DNA of 64,000 bases, taken from NCBI RefSeq assembly GCF_018413605.1, contig NZ_JAHCDN010000001.1, positions 248,001-312,000 on the forward strand. Reading direction: 5' to 3'. The position numbers and the translations under genes are program-made. Below, piece after piece: positions 24,717-33,033 of this stretch. The notes under the pieces are model-generated. The model saw nothing but the letters and a program-made list of their open reading frames with translations, was not told the DNA's origin and ran no database searches. Source of the stretch: Variovorax sp. PCZ-1. GTDB taxonomy: Bacteria > Pseudomonadota > Gammaproteobacteria > Burkholderiales > Burkholderiaceae_C. Positions within the stretch are counted from its first letter, which is position 1. Each line of letters opens with the position of its first letter.

Positions 24717-25616
24717 ATGCGAATTAACTTCACCAAAATGCAAGGCGCGGGCAATGATTTCGTCGTGCTGGACGAGACGCGCGGCTTGTTGGGCTTAAGC
24801 GCCGCGCAATACAAATTTTTAGGTGACCGACATTTCGGCGTAGGCGCAGATCAAATTCTCTCTGTGCGCGCCGCGCCTTCGCCCGAGTTTGATTTTGAAT
24901 ACGTGATCCACAACAACGATGGCGGTGAAGTGGAGCATTGCGGCAATGGCGCGCGCTGCTTTGTGCGCTATGTGCGCAGCAAAGGGCTCACAGCTAAAAC
25001 CTCGGTGCGGGTGAAGACAGTGAACAACGCACTGACGCTGACCGAGCAGAGCGATGGCCGTGTGACGGTGGATATGGGCGCGCCGTTTTTTGAATTGAGC
25101 GATGTGCCGTTTGATGCAGCGCATGCCTCATCGGAGGCTGCAAATTTATGGCAAAAATGGCATATCGTCCGCATAGAATCTGCGCAAGGTGCTATTAAAT
25201 CAATAGTAAATGATGCTGCGATCACCGTGCTGTCCATGGGTAATCCGCATGCTGTGATGGTGGTGGAAGATGTGGAAACAGCGCCAGTGCATGAAGTGGG
25301 CGCGTGGATGCAAACGCATCCCGCCTTTCCGCGCCGTGTGAATGCAGGCTTCATGCAAATTCTCAATCGCAGCGAGATCAAGCTACGCGTGTATGAGCGT
25401 GGCGCAGGCGAAACGCTGGCCTGCGGCACGGGTGCATGCGCCGCCGTGGTGGCAGGTATTCGACTGGGTTTGCTCGATAGCAAGGTGGATGTGTATACCC
25501 ACGGCGGCTTGCTCACGATTGAATGGCCGTTTGCCGCGCAAGGGCTGGCTGCCAAGGTGCTGCTCACAGGCCCTGCGGTCACAGTATTTGACGGGTCGGT
25601 AGATATTCCCGATTGA
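24717..25616 (+). CDS. dapF: Diaminopimelate epimerase
   Basis: It interconverts LL- and meso-diaminopimelate for lysine and peptidoglycan synthesis. Both catalytic cysteines are seen: [10 protein letters not shown] (near Cys 81) and ACGTGACAA (near Cys 238). The [15 protein letters not shown] start identifies the ATG at 24717; the frame extends upstream into the reductase gene without support. At 299 residues it is about 20 longer than usual, and the extra length is a translated dispersed repeat (25159-25208) between the two half-domains, just before SMGNPHAV. It begins the conserved dapF-DUF484-xerC block. Confidence 0.95.
   Translation: MRINFTKMQGAGNDFVVLDETRGLLGLSAAQYKFLGDRHFGVGADQILSVRAAPSPEFDFEYVIHNNDGGEVEHCGNGARCFVRYVRSKGLTAKTSVRVKTVNNALTLTEQSDGRVTVDMGAPFFELSDVPFDAAHASSEAANLWQKWHIVRIESAQGAIKSIVNDAAITVLSMGNPHAVMVVEDVETAPVHEVGAWMQTHPAFPRRVNAGFMQILNRSEIKLRVYERGAGETLACGTGACAAVVAGIRLGLLDSKVDVYTHGGLLTIEWPFAAQGLAAKVLLTGPAVTVFDGSVDIPD
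25159..25208 (+). repeat. Dispersed GCTATT repeat, copy 6, inside dapF
   Basis: Forward orientation: GGCATATCGTCCGC, ATAGAATCTGCGC and TGCTATTAAATCAATAGTA. It is read as [17 protein letters not shown] further repeat-like fragment, GCTACAAATTCAGGAGC, at about 25637-25653 contains the ribosome binding site of the next gene. Confidence 0.85.
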
Positions 25617-25659
25617 GTGGTTTAAGATAGCGTCTGCTACAAATTCAGGAGCTACTCTT

Positions 25660-26337
25660 ATGTCGCAAGACGTGCCGCCCATCACCGAAGACGATATCGC
25701 CAACTACTTGAGTGCCAACCCAGAGTTCTTCGAGCGCCATGCCGAGACGCTCTCCTCCATTCAGCTGTACTCCCAGCACGGCAAGCGCGCTGTGAGCCTG
25801 CAAGAACGCCAAGCGGAGATGCTGCGCGAGAAGATCAAGTCGCTGGAAGGCCGCATCATGGAGATGGTGCGCAACGGCAATGAGAATGTGATGATCGCCG
25901 ACAAGATGCAGCGCTGGACGCGCACCTTGCTGCTCACTCAGCAGGCGATTGATCTGCCTGTGACGGTGACGCATGAGCTCAAGAGCCAATTTCTCGTGCC
26001 GCAAGTGGCGATCAAGATTTGGGCGGTGAATGGCCTGTTCTCTGAGGAAGAATTTGCCACAGGCGTGAGCGATGACGCGAAGGCTTTTGCATCGTCGCTG
26101 CAGTTGCCCTACTGCGGTGTGAACTCCAATTTCGAAGCCGCGAATTGGCTGGATCAGCCTGAGCTGGCTAGCTCCCTCGCGCTTATTCCCTTGCGTGCAG
26201 GCGCAGCGCTCGAAGCCTTTGGCATGCTGGTGCTCGCATCGCCCGATCCGCAGCGCTTCAATGCCGGTATGGGCACAGATTTCTTGGAGCGCATTGGCGA
26301 AATCACTAGTGCTGCGCTGTCGAGATTGAGGGGCTAA
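25660..26337 (+). CDS. DUF484 family protein
   Basis: A 225-residue protein with the DUF484 opening EDDIANYLSANPEFFERH, an amphipathic coiled coil (VSLQERQAEMLREKIKSLE) and a C-terminal GAF-like domain ending FLERIGEITSAALSRL. Members sit between dapF and xerC in many Proteobacteria (YigA in E. coli); function is unknown, possibly ligand sensing tied to chromosome or wall events. The AGGAG ribosome site lies seven bases before the ATG. Confidence 0.88.
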   Translation: MSQDVPPITEDDIANYLSANPEFFERHAETLSSIQLYSQHGKRAVSLQERQAEMLREKIKSLEGRIMEMVRNGNENVMIADKMQRWTRTLLLTQQAIDLPVTVTHELKSQFLVPQVAIKIWAVNGLFSEEEFATGVSDDAKAFASSLQLPYCGVNSNFEAANWLDQPELASSLALIPLRAGAALEAFGMLVLASPDPQRFNAGMGTDFLERIGEITSAALSRLRG

Positions 26338-26351
26338 GAAAGCCGCTTGAG

Positions 26352-27338
26352 ATGGCTCACGAGTTGATCGAAGCCTACCTCACGCATTGCCGCGTCGAAA
26401 AACGCCTCGCCGAGCGCACGCTCGCTCTCTACACTGAAGACTTGGCTAAGCTGCAAGCCAACGCAGCTCAAGCCAAAGTAGATATCACGCAAGTGCACAA
26501 CGCGCACATCCGCCGCTGGGTGGCGCAGATGAACAGCGGTGGGCGCAGCGGGCGCGGCATCGCTTTGATTCTTTCGGGTTGGCGCGGTTTTTACACTTGG
26601 CTTGGACGTGAAGGAAAAATTGCGGCTAACCCGGTGCAGGATGTGCGCGCACCCAAGCAGCCTAAGCCCTTGCCCAAGGCCTTGCCGGTGGATCAAGCGG
26701 TGCAGTTGGCCAGCTTTCAAGGCTTGCCCGAGGCGGCTGATTTCGATCCTGCCATAGAAGCACGCGATGCAGCGCTGACTGAGTTGCTTTATGGCTCAGG
26801 CCTGCGTGTGAGTGAGTTGGTGAATTTGGATATCCGCTCCTCCCAGGCAGGGCAACAGCATCTCAAGGGTTACATCGATCTCGCCGCAGCAGAAGTGCAT
26901 GTGATCGGTAAAGGCAGCAAGAGCCGCAGTGTGCCGATGACCAGCAAAGCTGTAGAAGCCTTGCAGCGCTGGCTGCTGTTGCGCCCTGAGCTCTTGCTCA
27001 AAATCAAGGCTGAGAAACAAGCTGAGCAAAAGGGCATTGACCCCAGTGGCGATCTCGCACTTTTTCTCGCGCCACGCGGCCTGCGCATGAGCAGTGCCAT
27101 GGTATGGCAGCGTCTCAAAATAAGAAGCCAACAAGCCAGCCTCTCGCAAGCTGTGCATCCGCACATGCTGCGTCACAGCTTTGCCAGCCATCTGCTGCAA
27201 TCGAGCCAAGATTTGCGTGCGGTGCAGGAGTTGCTCGGCCACGCCAACATCAGCACAACCCAGGTCTATACACGGCTGGATTTTCAGCATCTGGCCAAAG
27301 CTTATGACGCGGCGCACCCGCGTGCCAAAAGAAACTAG
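26352..27338 (+). CDS. xerC: Tyrosine recombinase
   Basis: XerC with XerD resolves chromosome dimers at dif. The N-terminal SAM-like domain (1-110) binds core DNA. The catalytic residues are all present: Arg in YGSGLRVSELVNL, Lys in VIGKGSKSRSVPM, His-x-x-Arg in HMLRHSFASHLL, His in LLGHANISTTQVYTRL and the Tyr nucleophile in the same stretch (VYTRLDF). The 328 residues include a basic loop IKAEKQAEQKG. The dapF-DUF484-xerC order argues for the housekeeping recombinase rather than an integrase; no phage or integron genes are near. Confidence 0.93.
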   Translation: MAHELIEAYLTHCRVEKRLAERTLALYTEDLAKLQANAAQAKVDITQVHNAHIRRWVAQMNSGGRSGRGIALILSGWRGFYTWLGREGKIAANPVQDVRAPKQPKPLPKALPVDQAVQLASFQGLPEAADFDPAIEARDAALTELLYGSGLRVSELVNLDIRSSQAGQQHLKGYIDLAAAEVHVIGKGSKSRSVPMTSKAVEALQRWLLLRPELLLKIKAEKQAEQKGIDPSGDLALFLAPRGLRMSSAMVWQRLKIRSQQASLSQAVHPHMLRHSFASHLLQSSQDLRAVQELLGHANISTTQVYTRLDFQHLAKAYDAAHPRAKRN

Positions 27339-27422
27339 CCCTTGCTAGCGTCGCTTCCAAACGACATTCAAGCGACATTTTCGATCATCCATCGCAATTC
27401 CTTGCGGAAAGTAAGGCAAAAC

Positions 27423-27439
27423 ACCTCATTTGTTGAGGT
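27423..27439. promoter_or_regulatory. Small dyad upstream of the first BLUF gene
   Basis: ACCTCA, TTTGT and TGAGGT form a 6-bp inverted repeat 43 nt before the BLUF start in a 144-nt gap. There is no T-run, so an operator or 5' UTR hairpin is likelier than a terminator. The rest of the gap shows nothing clear. Confidence 0.4.
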
Positions 27440-27482
27440 CGCGTTTGATAAATTGATGCTTTGAGTTAGACAAAGCAAATAC

Positions 27483-28034
27483 ATGAGCCCGTCCGCCTCG
27501 TATTCCTCGGCCTTGCCTTCTCCTGCCTCGGATCAGCCGCGGGCAGGGTCGGCTACGGACGACTCTTTCGAGAGAGATGCCGGCGATTTTGAGGTCGATC
27601 AAATCCTGTATTGCAGCCTGCTCAACGCACCCATGGATGATGCGGATATCGAGGCACTGGTGTACAACGCTGCCAACCTTAATCGCATGGACCACATCAC
27701 GGGGATGCTGATGTATGCCGATGGTGTGTTTGTGCAATTGATTGAAGGCCCGCGTCAGGCAGTGAATCATCTCTGGGCCAGGTTGCTCAATGACAAGCGC
27801 CACAAGGGCATCGTGCAGCTTTATCACCGCCGAGAGGTGGAGCAGCGCGCTTGTGCGAACTGGGATATGGGTTATGTGGCGCAAAACGATTTGCGCACCT
27901 TGATTCATGAGGCGAAAGAGGAAGTGACGGCTGGGCGCAAGAGTGCATGGGCACCCGCGATTGAGCGCATGGATTTCTTGCTGAGCAACTCCAATTGGGA
28001 CAGCTTCGTATTGGATTTGAAGAAAGCGGTCTGA
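27483..28034 (+). CDS. BLUF-domain blue-light sensor (stand-alone)
   Basis: BLUF proteins bind FAD and sense blue light through hydrogen-bond changes between a Tyr, a Gln and flavin. The domain spans about residues 38-135: the Tyr is in ILYCSLLN, the flavin-binding Asn in NLNRMDHITGML, and the essential Gln in FVQLIEGPR. There is no output domain, only a short helical C-terminus (about 150-183), as in small BLUF proteins that act by protein contacts. A Ser/Pro/Ala-rich N-terminal tail of about 35 residues precedes it. A second, altered BLUF gene lies 3.6 kb downstream. Confidence 0.9.
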   Translation: MSPSASYSSALPSPASDQPRAGSATDDSFERDAGDFEVDQILYCSLLNAPMDDADIEALVYNAANLNRMDHITGMLMYADGVFVQLIEGPRQAVNHLWARLLNDKRHKGIVQLYHRREVEQRACANWDMGYVAQNDLRTLIHEAKEEVTAGRKSAWAPAIERMDFLLSNSNWDSFVLDLKKAV

Positions 28035-28084
28035 TGCACCGTGTTTGCATTCATCCTCGACAACATACGTGACAATGTGGGGCT

Positions 28085-29317
28085 ATGAAAACTATTCACC
28101 TGCGCCCCGGCAAAGAGCGCGCCTTGTTGCGCGGCCACCCTTGGATTTACGACAACGCCCTGGCTTCGGGCGGCGGTGACAGCGGCGAGACGGTGCGCGT
28201 GGTGAGCTCAGAGGGAAAGTTTCTCGCTTGGGCGGCTTTCAGCCCCAGCAGCAAGATCCGCGCGCGGGTTTGGAGTTTTGATGAGGCTCAGCGCATCGAC
28301 GCTCCTTTTTTCGTAGCACTCTGCGCAGCTTCTATAAGCGCCAGAAGCCGATTAGGCTATGAAAAACCGATTCAGAGTGATGGTGTGCGTTTGATCCATG
28401 GCGAAGTCGATGGTCTGCCAGGCTTGATCGTGGATCAGTATGGCGATACCTTGGTGGCGCAGTTTCTGTCGGCGGGAGTAGAGCGGCAGAAAAAACTCAT
28501 CACGGCCGCCTTGCTGCAAGCCAGTGGTTTGAAGAAGCTTTATGAACGCTCCGATGCCAGCAGCCGCACGCTGGAAGGTCTGCCAGCGATGACGGGCTGG
28601 CTCGCTGGCGGCGAGGGCGCGCCAGAAGAAGTGGTGATTCAAGAGCATGCTTGGAAGCTGCAAGTGAGCATTTCTGAAGGCCACAAGACCGGCTTTTATC
28701 TTGATCAGCGCGATAACCGCCACCGCTTTGCGCAAGAAGCTGCGCGATTGAAATTTCGCCGCATGCTCAATTGCTATTGCTACACCGGCGGCTTCACAGC
28801 GGCAGGGCTGACGGGCTTGCGAGATGCGGGTGCTTTGGAAGGCGCGCAAATCACGAGCATTGATTCATCGGGGCCTGCGATTGAGCGGGCCAAGGCCAAT
28901 CTCGTCCTCAATGGATTTGAAGCGCAGCTCGCAGATGGCAGTGCGAGCTTCATGGATGCTGATGTGAATGCAAGTCTGCGGCAGTTCATCGCCGAAGGCC
29001 GCACGTTTGACATGATCATTCTCGATCCACCGAAATTCGCGCCATCCGCTGCGCATGCTGAGCGCGCTGCGCGGGCTTACAAAGATATCAACCGTCTGGC
29101 CTTCAAGCTGCTGGAGCCGGGAGGATTGCTCTACACCTTCAGCTGCTCGGGTGGCATTGATGCTGATCTGTTCCACAAAATCGTCGCGGGTGCGGCGATG
29201 GATGCGGGCGTGGATGGCTACATCACCGCGCATTTGAATGCCGCGCCCGATCACCCGATCACCATGCGTTTCCCAGAGGGTGAATACCTCAAAGGACTCG
29301 TGGTTATGAAGAAATAA
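28085..29317 (+). CDS. Class I rRNA methyltransferase, RlmI-like
   Basis: N-terminal PUA domain (KERALLRGHPWIYDNAL, residues 9-75), then a Rossmann methyltransferase domain with CYCYTGGFTAAGL (SAM loop), SIDSSGPAIERAK and the ILDPPKF motif, and the catalytic Cys in YTFSCSGG. RlmI methylates C1962 of 23S rRNA to m5C. The 410 residues are close to the E. coli protein (396). Residues about 76-90 are encoded by a decayed dispersed-repeat copy (28311-28352), read as FVALCAASISARSRL. It is followed after 16 nt by cca. Confidence 0.88.
   Translation: MKTIHLRPGKERALLRGHPWIYDNALASGGGDSGETVRVVSSEGKFLAWAAFSPSSKIRARVWSFDEAQRIDAPFFVALCAASISARSRLGYEKPIQSDGVRLIHGEVDGLPGLIVDQYGDTLVAQFLSAGVERQKKLITAALLQASGLKKLYERSDASSRTLEGLPAMTGWLAGGEGAPEEVVIQEHAWKLQVSISEGHKTGFYLDQRDNRHRFAQEAARLKFRRMLNCYCYTGGFTAAGLTGLRDAGALEGAQITSIDSSGPAIERAKANLVLNGFEAQLADGSASFMDADVNASLRQFIAEGRTFDMIILDPPKFAPSAAHAERAARAYKDINRLAFKLLEPGGLLYTFSCSGGIDADLFHKIVAGAAMDAGVDGYITAHLNAAPDHPITMRFPEGEYLKGLVVMKK
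28311..28352 (-). repeat. Dispersed GCTATT repeat, copy 7 (decayed), in the RlmI-like gene
   Basis: Reverse orientation: GCTCC, TTTTTTC and GTAGC, then ACTCTGCGCAGCTTCTAT and AAGCGCC in place of GCCGGC. The match to the consensus is weaker than other copies, but the arm, centre and spacing agree. Confidence 0.6.
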
Positions 29318-29333
29318 AAGCGGAGACGAAGAA

Positions 29334-30608
29334 ATGAAGACCTATCTCGTTGGCGGCGCAGTGCGCGATGCGCTGATGGACAGGCCAGTGAAAGACCGTG
29401 ATTGGTGTGTGGTGGGCAGTTCCCCGCAAGAGATGCTCGATGCTGGCTTCCTGCCCGTGGGCAAAGATTTCCCGGTGTTTTTGCATCCGCAGACCAAAGA
29501 GGAATACGCCCTGGCGCGCACAGAGCGAAAAACGGCACCCGGATACCATGGCTTCGAATTTCACGCCGCAGCCGATGTGACGATTGAGCAGGATCTGGCG
29601 CGGCGCGATCTTACTATTAATTCAATAGCACTTTGCGCAGATTCTATGCCGGCAAATGGCATATTTGATATAAAAAAACTACCCAAGAATGCAGTGATTG
29701 ACCCCTTTGAGGGACAAAAGGATATTCAAGAAAAATTACTTCGCCACACCAGTTATGCGTTTGAAGAAGATCCCGTGCGCATCTTGCGCGTGGCGCGTTT
29801 TGCTGCGCGATATGTGGGCTTCTCGGTGGCTAAGCCCACGATGGATTTGATGCGCCGCATGGTGGCTGCGGGCGAGGTGGAAGCTCTCGTGGCTGAGCGC
29901 GTGTGGCAGGAGATCAGCAAAGGGCTGATGGAAGACAAGCCCTCACGCATGTTTCAAGTGCTTCGGCAATGCGGCGCGCTGCAAGTGTTGTTGCCTGAGG
30001 TGGAGCGGCTGTGGGGTGTGCCCCAGCGCGCGGAGTATCACCCCGAGATCGACACAGGTGTGCACCTCATGATGGTGCTGGATATGGCGGCGCAGCTCAA
30101 TGCGCCGCTACCAGTACGCTTTGCCTGCCTTGTGCATGATTTGGGCAAAGGCTCGACGCCGCAAGATGTGCTCCCGCGCCACATTGGCCATGAAATCCGC
30201 AGCGTGGATTTGCTCTTACCCGTGTGCGAGCGCCTGCGTGTGCCCACCGAGTGCAAAGAGCTGGCTGTGGTGGTGGCCAAAGAGCATGGAAATATCCACA
30301 GAAGTGATGAGCTCGATGCCAAGGCTACGCTGCGCCTGCTGGAGCGCTGTGATGCCATCCGCAAGCCGCAGCGCTTTGCGCAGGTCTTGCAGGCCTGTGA
30401 GTGTGATGCGCGTGGTCGCTTGGGGCTGCAAGAGCAGACCTATCTGCCCGCGCAACGCTTGGCTTGGGCGCTTGAGCTGGTGTTGGCTGTGCCGACGGCG
30501 GACATTGCCGCCGATGCGCTTGAGCGGGGCATGCGAGCCGAGCAAATCGGGCAAGCCATTGCGTCTGCCCGCGTGCGAGTCTTGTCCGAGAATTTGAAAG
30601 AGCGCTGA
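29334..30608 (+). CDS. cca: Multifunctional CCA-adding enzyme with HD domain
   Basis: Adds or repairs the CCA end of tRNAs. The nucleotidyltransferase signature VGGAVRDALMDRPVKDRDW starts at residue 5 with its two catalytic aspartates, RRDLTIN is the conserved B motif and the neck/body helices follow. A C-terminal HD phosphohydrolase domain (CLVHDLGKGSTP and the distal VAKEHGN) supports 2',3'-cyclic phosphodiesterase and phosphatase activity as in E. coli. At 424 residues it is about 10-15 longer than usual; the extra residues come from a translated dispersed repeat (29612-29660). Confidence 0.93.
   Translation: MKTYLVGGAVRDALMDRPVKDRDWCVVGSSPQEMLDAGFLPVGKDFPVFLHPQTKEEYALARTERKTAPGYHGFEFHAAADVTIEQDLARRDLTINSIALCADSMPANGIFDIKKLPKNAVIDPFEGQKDIQEKLLRHTSYAFEEDPVRILRVARFAARYVGFSVAKPTMDLMRRMVAAGEVEALVAERVWQEISKGLMEDKPSRMFQVLRQCGALQVLLPEVERLWGVPQRAEYHPEIDTGVHLMMVLDMAAQLNAPLPVRFACLVHDLGKGSTPQDVLPRHIGHEIRSVDLLLPVCERLRVPTECKELAVVVAKEHGNIHRSDELDAKATLRLLERCDAIRKPQRFAQVLQACECDARGRLGLQEQTYLPAQRLAWALELVLAVPTADIAADALERGMRAEQIGQAIASARVRVLSENLKER
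29612..29660 (-). repeat. Dispersed GCTATT repeat, copy 8, inside cca
   Basis: Reverse orientation: TACTATTAATTCAATAGCA, CTTTGCGCAGATTCTAT and GCCGGCAAATGGC. It is read as TINSIALCADSMPANGI, so the first codons of the repeat supply the TIN.IA of the conserved RRDLTINAMA motif. Confidence 0.85.
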
Positions 30609-30666
30609 AATCTTCGTGCGACGATAAAGCAGCAATAGCCCTGCATCCATTGGGTTTTCAGCACAC

Positions 30667-30741
30667 GTGTACATAATTCATACACGGCTACAAGTTTTAT
30701 GTTTGAAATGTAAAGTTGTGGGCAGAGTTAGTAAGCTAACT
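30667..30741. promoter_or_regulatory. Two dyads upstream of the Crp/Fnr gene
   Basis: GTGTA-N9-TACAC (30667-30685) and AGTTAG-TAAG-CTAACT (30726-30741) lie in the 252-nt gap between cca and the Crp/Fnr start. They are candidate operators, perhaps for autoregulation. The rest of the gap is AT-rich and holds no gene that I can support. Confidence 0.45.
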
Positions 30742-30860
30742 TAGCTAGTATGTCATCGGTTTGTCATGGCCTTGTCATGCGCCAACTGGCAGCAAATCAG
30801 GGGGCGGTTTGGCAATTTCAGTTGGCTCTTCTTCATATAAAAATACACTCGATCACTTTT

Positions 30861-31586
30861 ATGACGACACTGCCCGCATCAGTTGCCGCACATTTCTCAG
30901 AACAAGACAAGCGTACGTTATTTGCCAATCGCTGGTTCGCTAGCTTGTCTGGCTCTCAGCAAAAAGCTTTGCTAGATGCGAGCCGTGCCATCCGCCTGAG
31001 TGAAGGTCAGCTTTTTGCGTCGCAAGGGCAAGCATTGCGCAAGAAACGCGATGGCTTCGGTGTGTTGGTCAGCGGTTTGCTCAAGGTATCTTCTACATCC
31101 ACCGATGGGCGCGAAGCGATTTTGAGCTTTGTGCGGCCAGGCCAGTGGTTTGGTGAGCTCTCTGTGCTCGACGGGACAAGCCGAGAGCGCGATTTTTTAA
31201 GCGTAGGCATCTCAGAGATTCTCGTGATCGAGTCCGAGGCGATGCAAAGTCTGTTGCAAGACGTGCAGCTCTCGCATCAAATCACTCGATTGCTTGCTTC
31301 GCGCACACGTATGTTGCTCAACTTGGTTGAGAGCTTTACCTTACGCTCATCGCTGTCGCGTACAGCGCGGCGCTTGGTGATGCTGGCCTACGACGATGAG
31401 CCCGAGAGTGGCCAGCATCGATCGACTTTGGATGTGTCGCAAGATGCTTTGGCATCCATGCTGGGCATGACGAGGCAATCGGTGGCCAGCCAGCTGCGCC
31501 AACTGTCTGATCGTGGTGCCATCAGCCAAGCCTATGGTTCAGTGAAGATTTCCTCTATGGTGGCGTTGATGGCTGAGGCTGCATAG
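30861..31586 (+). CDS. Crp/Fnr-family transcriptional regulator
   Basis: A cyclic-nucleotide-binding-type beta barrel (about residues 35-130, with FVRPGQWFGELSVLDG and a GQLFASQG loop), a dimer helix (TRLLASRTRMLLNLVESF) and a C-terminal winged helix (LDVSQDALASMLGMTRQSVASQL). There are no Fnr cysteines, so no iron-sulfur cluster; the ligand is unknown and the cAMP phosphate-binding RxA..S pattern is not clean. An ATG at 30750 would add 37 residues in frame; the ATG at 30861 suits the family better. It is followed by a BLUF-like gene after 89 nt and may control it. Confidence 0.85.
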   Translation: MTTLPASVAAHFSEQDKRTLFANRWFASLSGSQQKALLDASRAIRLSEGQLFASQGQALRKKRDGFGVLVSGLLKVSSTSTDGREAILSFVRPGQWFGELSVLDGTSRERDFLSVGISEILVIESEAMQSLLQDVQLSHQITRLLASRTRMLLNLVESFTLRSSLSRTARRLVMLAYDDEPESGQHRSTLDVSQDALASMLGMTRQSVASQLRQLSDRGAISQAYGSVKISSMVALMAEAA

Positions 31587-31598
31587 TTCAGCTCGAAT

Positions 31599-31612
31599 GT
31601 TAAGTTTTTAAC
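31599..31612. promoter_or_regulatory. GTTAA-GTTT-TTAAC dyad upstream of the altered BLUF gene
   Basis: A 5-bp inverted repeat lies 13 nt after the Crp/Fnr stop and 64 nt before the BLUF-like start, in an AT-rich promoter-like stretch. It may be an operator. Confidence 0.4.
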
Positions 31613-31675
31613 GGTGATGTTCTGCCTGCAAAAGAAATAATACAAAATCATTAAACTATTTCTCACACGCAAGCG

Positions 31676-32182
31676 ATGACCGCAGTTCAAGCACCGCCCG
31701 AGTCCCCGCACTTCATCAAGCAAATTGCTTATTGCAGTTTGGCATCGCCTTCTGTCAAAACTTTAGGCATCGTTTCGCAACTCCAAAATATGCCGCAAGG
31801 GCTGACAGGGCTTTTGATGTGGGAAGGACGCTTGCTCATCCATTGGATCGAAGGCCCGGAACACGAAGTACAGACTGTCTGGTCGCAAGTGCAGAACGAT
31901 CCGCATCACCATTGCGTGGTGCGCTTGATTCATCGCCAGGGCTCAATCAAGCGCTTGTTTGCGGATTGGCAAATGCGCGCGACCCATCGACAGGACATGA
32001 TGGTGATCGTGCGCGAGGCCAAAGCGCAAGCCAGCAAAGCAGCCAGCGACGACACCGAGACAGAGCAATTGCAATGGCAGCACGCCATCAGCACGCTGAG
32101 CATTTTGCTCGATCCTGACCTCACCCGCTTTTATTCTCAATCTGCTGCGCCGTCCAAGTCCATGCTGGAAGCAGCAGCATGA
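31676..32182 (+). CDS. Altered BLUF-domain protein (invariant Gln replaced by His)
   Basis: The N-terminal 100 residues align without gaps to the BLUF gene at 27483 in the core: IAYCSLAS keeps the Tyr, QNMPQGLTGLLMW keeps the loop, and WIEGPEHEVQ keeps the end. The position of the essential Gln (FVQLIEG) reads LIHWIEG, so Gln is His. The Asn that contacts the flavin ring appears as Asn/Gln in QLQNMPQ. Photocycling as in AppA would not be expected without Gln. A C-terminal helical tail follows, and the last four bases overlap the next gene as ATGA, so the two are made together. Confidence 0.8.
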   Translation: MTAVQAPPESPHFIKQIAYCSLASPSVKTLGIVSQLQNMPQGLTGLLMWEGRLLIHWIEGPEHEVQTVWSQVQNDPHHHCVVRLIHRQGSIKRLFADWQMRATHRQDMMVIVREAKAQASKAASDDTETEQLQWQHAISTLSILLDPDLTRFYSQSAAPSKSMLEAAA

Positions 32183-32979
32183 TTGACAAATTGCTTCGTC
32201 GTATCGCGAGCCGTAAAGCGACACCTAGCCGTCCACCCCTATCGGTGATCGCAGTGGGCAGCCATGGCGAGCCTTCTTCGCTGTCCAGTGCTGGCTGTCA
32301 CGATCCTTTCAGCACCTCGTATCCTGCGCCTGGTCGAATCCGTTCAGCCCGTTCAGGGCAGACTGTGCCTGGCTCGCAAAATGCGTGGGCTTTGGCCAGC
32401 GAGGCCTACATCAAAATGCGATCGTCGGGTGGGCGAATTGCAGACCAACCCGCATACTTCGCCGGCTGGAGCGTGCCGCACATGGCCGTGGCGCAAATAC
32501 TCTGGGCTGAGCATGATCGCTTACATCTGGGCGAGGCTACTGTTCACAGCGGAGATAAGTTGTTGGCCGTGATCCATCCAAAGAAATTAAGCGTGCGGAT
32601 GAATGCGGAGGTTTATCAGAATAACGCACCTCTGTCCTTGCATCAATTACCGCTGGGTCAGTCGGTCAAGTTGCCTGATCAGCAAGCCTATGCGAGTTAT
32701 CCCATGTATAGCTTGCTGTGGTTTTACGGACAGGTATACAGCCATGCGCCGGATTTGTTACCGCCTGAGCTGGGTCTGCAACTCATCCAACTGCGCCGTT
32801 TCCCACCTGTGGAGCCAGCAGCTTTGGAGATGCGGCATTTGGCGCTCATCCATATTTTCAGTGGCGGTGCACTGAGCTTTACGCAATTACAACAACAAAT
32901 TGCGCCAGAGCTGGCACACAACCTGTGTGCTGATTTGGCCTCGCTGTATTTCACAGGCACATTGCGTCTGCTGCCCTAG
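32179..32979 (+). CDS. Uncharacterised protein X1, paralogue of the gene at 33034
   Basis: I do not recognise the family. The first 70 residues are basic and Ser/Pro-rich; the rest is predicted soluble. Shared blocks with the 33034 gene are AYFAGW/AYFASF, the WFYGQ/WHYGQ pair, LRRFPPVEP/IRRFPPIDP with MRHLALIHIF/MRQLHLIHLL, and DLASLYFTGTLR/DLASLHLTGTLR. There is no signal peptide. Start ATG overlaps the altered BLUF gene's stop (ATGA). A role in the light-linked or nucleotide-linked pathway is inferred from position only. Confidence 0.68.
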   Translation: MIDKLLRRIASRKATPSRPPLSVIAVGSHGEPSSLSSAGCHDPFSTSYPAPGRIRSARSGQTVPGSQNAWALASEAYIKMRSSGGRIADQPAYFAGWSVPHMAVAQILWAEHDRLHLGEATVHSGDKLLAVIHPKKLSVRMNAEVYQNNAPLSLHQLPLGQSVKLPDQQAYASYPMYSLLWFYGQVYSHAPDLLPPELGLQLIQLRRFPPVEPAALEMRHLALIHIFSGGALSFTQLQQQIAPELAHNLCADLASLYFTGTLRLLP

Positions 32980-33033
32980 CATTGTTAAAAAACCGATGGT
33001 GGCAGGCAACCGGCAGGCGCATACTGATGTTCT

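Noticed and set aside
26352-27338. XerC-type recombinase as a sign of a prophage or integron
   Set aside because: The dapF-DUF484-xerC order and absence of phage, attC or cassette genes point to the housekeeping recombinase.
27339-27482. A tRNA or small RNA gene between xerC and the BLUF gene
   Set aside because: No cloverleaf or terminator could be drawn; only a small dyad is present.
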